From Acanthamoeba castellanii str. Neff (lineage: Eukaryota; Discosea; Longamoebia; Acanthamoebidae), in contig NW_004457422.1 of the NCBI RefSeq assembly GCF_000313135.1, forward strand, positions 1 through 51,993: a DNA stretch of 51,993 bases. The letters are read 5' to 3'. Positions 46,537 to 51,993 of the stretch are shown piece by piece. Both the position numbers and the translations under genes were made by a program. The notes under the pieces are model-generated. The model searched no databases, was not told the DNA's origin, and was given only the letters and a program-made list of their open reading frames with translations. Positions within the stretch are counted from its first letter, which is position 1. Every line of letters starts with the position of its first letter.

Positions 46537-49500
46537 ATGTTTAGCCGGCAGATGGAAGAGACGGAAATGAAGGCGTTAGTGGTGGTGCACGAGGTGCTGC
46601 CGGTGGAGGTCATGCAACACGTGCTGGGCATGCTCGACGTTCCGGACCTCATCCGTGCGGAAGTGGTGTGCTCCGCGTGGTGCGGCATCGCCGAGTCTGC
46701 GTGGCACTCTTTCGACAGCGCTTCAGTCGCTCCGCCCCCGCCCCCGCCAACGGTACCGCCCCCCAATTCTCAGTTTTTTTGTTATCTATTTTTGCATTCT
46801 ACTAAAATAACAAAATAAAAAACGAGCAGGTGATTGGCGAAAGCACAGCGCCCAGGCAGCCAAGCGTCTGGCGGTACTCCGCCGCACGGACACCACCAAC
46901 GAGGCGCGACTCAACCGACTCATCCGGTTCTTATCTTTCTCTCTGTCTCTTCTTCGTTCTTTGTCTTCGTTCTTTTTTTTAATGATCGGCTGACGTCAGC
47001 CGCCTGCCTACCAACCAGGTGGTGTTGTGCCACGGGGCACGATCGGGTGCTGCAGGAGCTGCTGGCGACGGAGCGCGACCGTATCAGTCCTGGCATGCTC
47101 AATTCAACGGGAACGGCCGGTGGTAAACAGCCCAAGGGCAAGGAGGACAGAAAACAGGTGGGCATCACGCCCATGCACCTGGCGGCGTCGTGCGGCAGTG
47201 CCGATGTGATTCGCCTCCTGATCCAGGCCGGCGCCGACGTCGACCCACTCTGTGGCAGCGCCAACACGCCCGTGGGGCTGGCCGTCACCAACGGATTCCT
47301 CGACGCTGCCGAGGTAAACTACATCTTTGCGTGTGTGGTGTGTGTCGTGTGCCATGTGTGCTGTGTGCTGTGTGTGCCATGTGCGCTGTGTGTGCCGTGT
47401 ACGCTAACAGGGATCCGAAACAAGGTTCTGCTGCTACATGGCGCCAAGGGCAGTGGCGTTGCCGGATTGGTCAATCCGCGCCAGAAGAACAGCAAGACCA
47501 AGACCAAGCGAGTCAAAGGCCCTCTCTTCTTTCAGGCGGCCGCCGGCGGCCACGTCAAGGTTCGTTGACCCCACAGGACCATTCTCACACCGTTTTCATA
47601 TAGAGAGATATATTTATTTGAATCTACACAAATATTAATTGATGAGATCGTGATGGTGATGATGTGGTGTTGATGAAGATCATGCAACTCCTGGTCGAGC
47701 AAGCGGGGGAGAAGGGACCGGCCCTGCCCGTCTCGGCGGAGAAGAACACGGGCAGGCTGGCCACGCACTTTGCCGCCGAGTACGGCCGCGTCGAGGCCCT
47801 GGACTACCTGTTACAGCAAGGCGTTGGTACGGCCCAGGCCCAACGTTGGTGCGCACCTCGACGCCACATCTCACGTGTGTGTGTGTGTGTGTGTTGTGTG
47901 TGTGTGTGTGTGTGTTGTGTGTGTGTGTGTGTGTCACCACAGACAAGGACGCCTTTTGTCGGTCCAAGCGCACGGCTCTCCATGCAGCAACGGTCAGTGA
48001 CCAGCCAGCCGCAGTCCGGTTCCTGCTGGACCAGGGCGCCAAGGTCCATTTCACCTCGGCTGACGTCAGATCGCGCTTGGTACTCCTCGGCGCCTCCCTT
48101 CTTCTAACTCAACTCCACGCCCTTGTAGCACTAACGCGTGTATGAACGGTGGTGCATATGCGTTTGTGCGTGCGTGCGTGCGTGTGTGTGTGCGGTGTGC
48201 GTGTGTACGTGTGGTGTGTGCGTGTGCGTGTGCAGCCAATTCCGTCACCGCTGCATCAGGCTGCAGAAGCGCATAACGAGGTCCTCGTGCGTCTGTTCCT
48301 CGAGTTTGGCGTGGATATCAATCAACGGGAGGAGGGAGGTCGCACCCCGCTTCACGCTGCCATGGACCACGGTCCGGCAAGCCCGCGCTTCACCCGGCTG
48401 TTGCTCGATCTTGGCGCAGACGCGACTGCCGTCGACGATCGGGGACAAACCGTGTTCCACTACCTGTTCAATGTACGCCAACAGCACATCGACGGTCCAC
48501 CCGTACACTCAACGAAACGTTTAGACTTGCTGACAATGAGTGTTGATGCATTGTTTACAGCAACCGGTGAAGTCGGCGACTGTGGAGGTGTGCCAATGCC
48601 TCATCGACGCTGGTGCTGATCCTGTGCTTGGCGATCCCTTCAGAGTATTTTGCCCCAGTTACACGCACACACACACGCACACACACACGCACACGCACAC
48701 GCACACGCACACACGCATGCCGCACTCACAACTCACTAACCTCACCTACTGCGCAGCGACTGAGATTTTTCGGATTAGCGCAAGAAGGAATAGAGGTCAT
48801 CCGTCTTCTGAAGCAGCACGGTGTTGAGGTGGATGGACCCGGTACGCGTCCATCCTCTTTGCCCATCATCAGCTGATGGTGGGACGCTCCATTTACTGAC
48901 TGACATTGGTATCTTGTCTGTCTCGAAGATGTTGGTTCACGGCTCCTGTCGACGGCGGCGCAGAATTCGAAGTTTGTCCTGGAATTGATCGACCTCGGTA
49001 ACATTAGGCCCACAGCAACACACCACTGCACGACAAAACGCACACGCACGACCGCACACGCACGACCGCACTATATACTTACTTTCTCGCTACATTGAAG
49101 GAGTTGAGCCATCAAGCGATGCGGAAAGGGCACACCTTCTGCGTCTGGCGCTGAATCGTGTTCGGTGGACGACCAGTCTGGGCCAAGCCGCCAGTTCCGA
49201 AGACGACAGGCTCATCAACCGCCTTCTCGAGGTACATCGAGCTCGCGCTCCTGCGTCTTGCTTCGTTCGCTGGAACTGAGATTGTGATCTGTAGCGGGGA
49301 ATGCCTCGCTTTAGGACTCCACGGCCAGATCCTGCTCTGTTTAGTGTGAACCTCAATATGGCCAGCTACCTCGAGCTCTTGGTTCGGCACACACACACAC
49401 ACACACACACGCACGCACATCGCACACGCGCACGCACCCGCACACACTAAACTGTCGAGAATCCTAACAGTTGCAGCACGGAGCCGACATCAACGAGAGA

Positions 49501-49802
49501 GACAGCCGGGGCCACACCTTCTTGTACAAACAACTGAGGCTTCACGGCCCAATCAGCCCGAGACGAAGCAGTGGCTCGCATTCCTCATCGAAAGTACCAA
49601 CCCAACACTCGATCTGATTGTGTGTTTCCATATCTCTGACCTTTTTCAACAACACCTTCGCACACACAACACAGAGGGCGCCGATCCTTTGTTGGTCGGG
49701 CCAGTGCCGCGCAAGTGGATTCGCGGCCAACGAACATCAGGGCAAGTGGCCGAGCTGCTCGAGTTTGTGGAATCGCTGGGCATCTCCCTGTCCGGTTTCT
49801 GA
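46537..49802 (+). CDS. F-box and ankyrin-repeat protein, many exons
   Basis: The start is ATG 46537 (MFSRQMEETEMK) or the in-frame ATG 46552; both precede the F-box VLPVEVMQHVLGMLDVPDLI then VCSAWCGIAESAWHSF. Ankyrin units follow: GITPMHLAASCGSADVIRLL, GRLATHFAAEYGRVEALDYL, KRTALHAATVSDQPAAVRFL, SPLHQAAEAHNEVLVRLFLE, GRTPLHAAMDHGPASPRFTR, then weaker ones including LLSTAAQNSKFVLELIDL and QHGADINERDSRGHTFL. The last exon ends FVESLGISLSGF with TGA 49800-49802. A single protein with F-box plus ankyrin is a common protist ubiquitin-ligase adaptor layout. Exon edges are approximate. Introns carry GT and CACACG repeats. Confidence 0.83.
47874..47934. repeat. (GT)n microsatellite in the F-box/ankyrin gene
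   Basis: GT run interrupted twice by GTTG, inside an intron ending at the CACCACAG acceptor near 47942. Confidence 0.85.
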
Positions 49803-49874
49803 AACATGCAACGCCCCTAGTAACCTGCGGTGCAACACAATCAGCAGGGGCTGCTCCTGGTCTTGAGCAACGTT

Positions 49875-49946
49875 GGCTCTTTGGCGTAGTGGTAGCGCGT
49901 CGCTCTCGTAAAGCGAAGGTCGAGGGTTCAATCCCCTCAAGAGCCT
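49875..49946 (+). tRNA. tRNA-Thr (anticodon CGT)
   Basis: A 72-nt cloverleaf: acceptor GGCTCTT/AAGAGCC, D-arm GCGT-AGTGGTA-GCGC, anticodon arm TCGCT-CTCGTAA-AGCGA with anticodon CGT reading ACG, variable AGGTC, T-arm GAGGG-TTCAATC-CCCTC, discriminator T. Internal A box TGGCGTAGTGG and B box GGTTCAATCCC are present. No intron and no encoded CCA. Confidence 0.95.
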
Positions 49947-49949
49947 TCA

Positions 49950-49955
49950 TTTTTT
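49950..49955 (+). terminator. Pol III terminator of tRNA-Thr
   Basis: T6 run four bases after the tRNA end. Confidence 0.8.
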
Positions 49956-50119
49956 GCTATGTTTGTTCCTTCCACCAACTCTGATTCTTGCCCTGTTGGG
50001 GCTCCCAGAGAGGGCAGAGAATGGCTGACTAGTCATTTTAAAACAGGAGAGGCACATAATATTACTGAAACAACAAAGAAGAAGATGAGATGTTGGGTGG
50101 AACACTGAGAGGAGGACCA

Positions 50120-51993
50120 CTACTTGGTGGACAACTGGAGGCGTGAGAGGGTTTTCTTGGCCACCTTCTGCACGTTGGTCGAGCTGCTCTCCGTCGCCAC
50201 CGACTGAAGCGAATCGAGGAGCGTTTCCTTGGCCGCCAGTCGCTTCTTGTACTCTGTGCGTTTGCGTGTCGTGCGTGGATGGGTGAGTGTCGTGTTTTTC
50301 CTGGCGAGACGCGCACAGGAAGAAGGGAGAGAGAAGTAATAGCATACTCTTGGACAGGTTCTTGATCGTTCGCACGGCCTGCTTCTGGAGTTCCTTGTTG
50401 GCCGGCCCCAGCAGCGGCGTCAGCGCCTCAACGCCCTCCTTCTCAATGAACTCTGCCGACAGCGCCTCTGCACCACCACAATTTCGTTGAATTCAAAAAC
50501 CAAGTCATATTTAAATAAGTAAACAAACGATAATAACTACATATATTTATATATTACATACAAATATATAAATAATCATAAATTGAAGAAATAGAGCGTA
50601 CTGTGCTTGGTGATGCCGACGATGGCTCGCAGGTTCTGCTCCTGGAGCTCCTCCGTCTCTCGGTCCTGGCCCCGCGCCTCCTTGAGGATGGTGACGATGG
50701 CCCCTGTCACGTTCTCCCGCGCAAAATCGGCGCCCATGTCCGTCTCCTTGTCGCCCACCAACGCCAGAATGTTCGCCACAGCACTCTGCGCGCAAATGAA
50801 GAAACGTGAGTGTTGTGCGTGTGTCGTGTGTCGTGTGTTGTGTGTATCGTGCGTGTGTCGCGTGCGTGTCGAACCAGAGCAGCGGTCTGGGTTCTCCTGT
50901 TGTTGTCGATGCGGTTGGTTGCGATCCCGAGTAGAAGAGCAAGCAGACCCTCCTTCACCGCGGCCTTTTGCACCTCAGCTGAGGACATCATACCACCACA
51001 ACGCAGAACAAGTCAGAGTGCGCAGTGCGTGTCGTGTCGTGTCGTGTCGTGTCGTGTCGTGTCGTGTCGTGTCGTGTCGTGTCGTGCGTGCGCGGCGTGT
51101 GCGGCGTACCTTGCTTGTTGGTGATGTTGGTGAGGAGGCGACAGGCTTCGTATCGCTGCTCGCTCGAGCCAGACTTAAGGAGCGGCACAATCTTGAGCAC
51201 TCCGATCTCTTTGGTGGCCTTCGCCTTGGCCTCGTCTGTGAATTGTTTGTTTTAAAGCGAAATGGTCAATAGAGACCGATGGTGTGCGTGGTGCGTGTCG
51301 TGTCGTGTCGTGTCGTGTCGTGTCGTGTCGTGTCGTGTCGTGTCGTGTCGTGTCGTGTCGTGTCGTGTCGTGCGGTGAGATGACACACAACGATGGTCGT
51401 GTGCACCGACAGACCGGCAAGGGGGTAGTGGTACGTACCGTAGCCGATGGAGATTTCGGCCATGATGGCGGTAGCCAGGGTCTGTATGCTCTGGTTGGGC
51501 GAAGCGAACAGCTTGGCCAGCACCAGGAACCACTTGGTCGCGATGGTCTCCTTGTTCTTGTCTGTGTGCGTGTGCGTGTGCGTGTGCGTGTGTTGTGTGT
51601 TGTGTGTTGTGTGTTGTGTGTTGTGTGTTGTGTGTTGTGTTAATACAAACCTATGACATAGTGCGTGTTCGGCAGCGCGCGCGCTTGTGCGTGTGTGCGG
51701 CAGCGTGTGTGTGCGGTGGGGTCCGTGTGCGTACCATTTCGGCTGAGCGAGAAGATCGTGTGGATGGCATATTTCTGTACATGTTCGCTGGGGTGCTTGC
51801 ACGCCAGACCGAATAGGAACGCAAAGCTGCCCGGCTGAGCGCCCACGATCGCCGCGTACTTGTCCTCTATCGAAATGACTGAGCGTCAGTAACACACGCA
51901 CACGCACATACCGCACACGCACACACCACACGCACGAGGGCGCGAGTTAGTTCGTGCGATAGCGGAAAACGCACCGATGGTGAGGTTGCAGAG
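50120..51993 (-). CDS. Armadillo-repeat protein, C-terminal part (5' end outside window)
   Basis: Runs off the right edge, so the N-terminus is missing. The last exon ends QKVAKKTLSRLQLSTK at TAG 50120-50122. Upstream exons each encode about one helical ARM-like repeat: GVEALTPLLGPANKELQKQA, AIVTILKEARGQDRETEELQ, AVKEGLLALLLGIATNRIDN, GVLKIVPLLKSGSSEQRYEA then CRLLTNITNKQ, KWFLVLAKLFASPNQSIQTL then ATAIMAEISIGYG, and AFLFGLACKHPSEHVQKYAI. The repeat pattern (G-x-x-x-L-x-x-L-L then A-x-x-x-L-x-N-L/I) is armadillo/HEAT-like, a protein-binding solenoid. No enzymatic domain is visible. Two introns contain long CGTGT arrays. The precise family cannot be told from this part. Confidence 0.82.
51028..51087. 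repeat. (CGTGT)n pentanucleotide repeat in an ARM-gene intron
   Basis: About 12 near-perfect TCGTG units. On the transcribed strand it reads (ACGAC)n/(CACGA)n. Confidence 0.92.
51294..51372. repeat. (CGTGT)n pentanucleotide repeat in the adjacent ARM-gene intron
   Basis: About 15 perfect GTGTC units, the longest pure array of this unit in the window, in the intron next to the array at 51028. Confidence 0.93.
51558..51640. repeat. GTGTGC/GTGTT tandem repeats in an ARM-gene intron
   Basis: GTGTGC units passing into GTGTGTT units, a hexamer-to-heptamer switch within one intron. Confidence 0.85.

Larger units (their letters stand above)
49803..50119. other. Convergent intergenic region containing tRNA-Thr
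   Basis: Lies between the ankyrin gene stop and the armadillo gene stop. It holds the tRNA gene and both 3' UTRs; nothing else is seen. Confidence 0.6.

Noticed and set aside
51028..51372. Regular short repeats resembling a CRISPR array
   Set aside because: Units are 5 bp with no spacers, inside introns of a eukaryotic gene; these are microsatellites.

Overview
This is a nuclear genome window from a free-living amoeba, most likely Acanthamoeba castellanii or a close relative. The strongest evidence is a TATA-binding protein gene whose three exons splice to 258 residues, the length I recall for A. castellanii TBP. The 119-nt 5S rRNA and the 18S rRNA fragment also look Acanthamoeba-like. The DNA is GC-rich with strong third-position GC. 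Genes are densely packed (17 protein genes in 52 kb, on both strands) and cut into many short exons. Introns are commonly filled with CACACG, ACGAC or CGTGT short tandem repeats, and donors are often GTACG or GTGCG. All spliced models were built by hand from frame, splice sites and family conservation. No transcript data were available.

Layout. 0-9 kb: a cytosolic hybrid histidine kinase (+) converges on a long-chain acyl-CoA synthetase (-), followed by a possible nucleoside hydrolase relic. 9-15.6 kb: a SPO22/ZIP4/TEX11-like meiotic helical-repeat protein (+), a small secreted protein (-) and TBP (+), the last two sharing a divergent promoter. 16-26 kb (-): an APC-superfamily amino acid/polyamine permease and a very large RasGEF with low-complexity inserts. 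27-31.5 kb (+): a PEBP-fold mitochondrial ribosomal protein mL38-like gene, an MscL mechanosensitive channel with a zinc-ribbon tail, and a truncated haemoglobin. 31.6-36 kb (-): an N-acetylglucosamine-1-phosphodiester glycosidase (the lysosomal 'uncovering enzyme') and an F-box/WD40 protein. 36-45.6 kb: a large coiled-coil/IQ/RhoGEF-PH protein (+), a secreted orphan with a TATA box (+) and a dual-specificity phosphatase (-). 45.7-46.1 kb: a 5S rRNA gene (-) abutting a misplaced 18S rRNA fragment and a second truncated 5S end in inverted orientation. 46.5-52 kb: an F-box/ankyrin protein (+), tRNA-Thr(CGT) (+) and an armadillo-repeat protein (-) running off the window.

The genes do not form a pathway. 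They are typical amoebal signalling (two-component, Ras and Rho GEFs, DSP, F-box proteins), lysosomal and membrane functions. The best leads are the 18S/5S chimaeric locus, three introns that appear to use GC-AG sites with a shared AG|GCACGC donor, the meiotic ZIP4-like gene, the eukaryotic MscL and the RasGEF whose REM domain is split by a huge insertion. I found no mobile element, CRISPR array or obviously novel multi-gene system.
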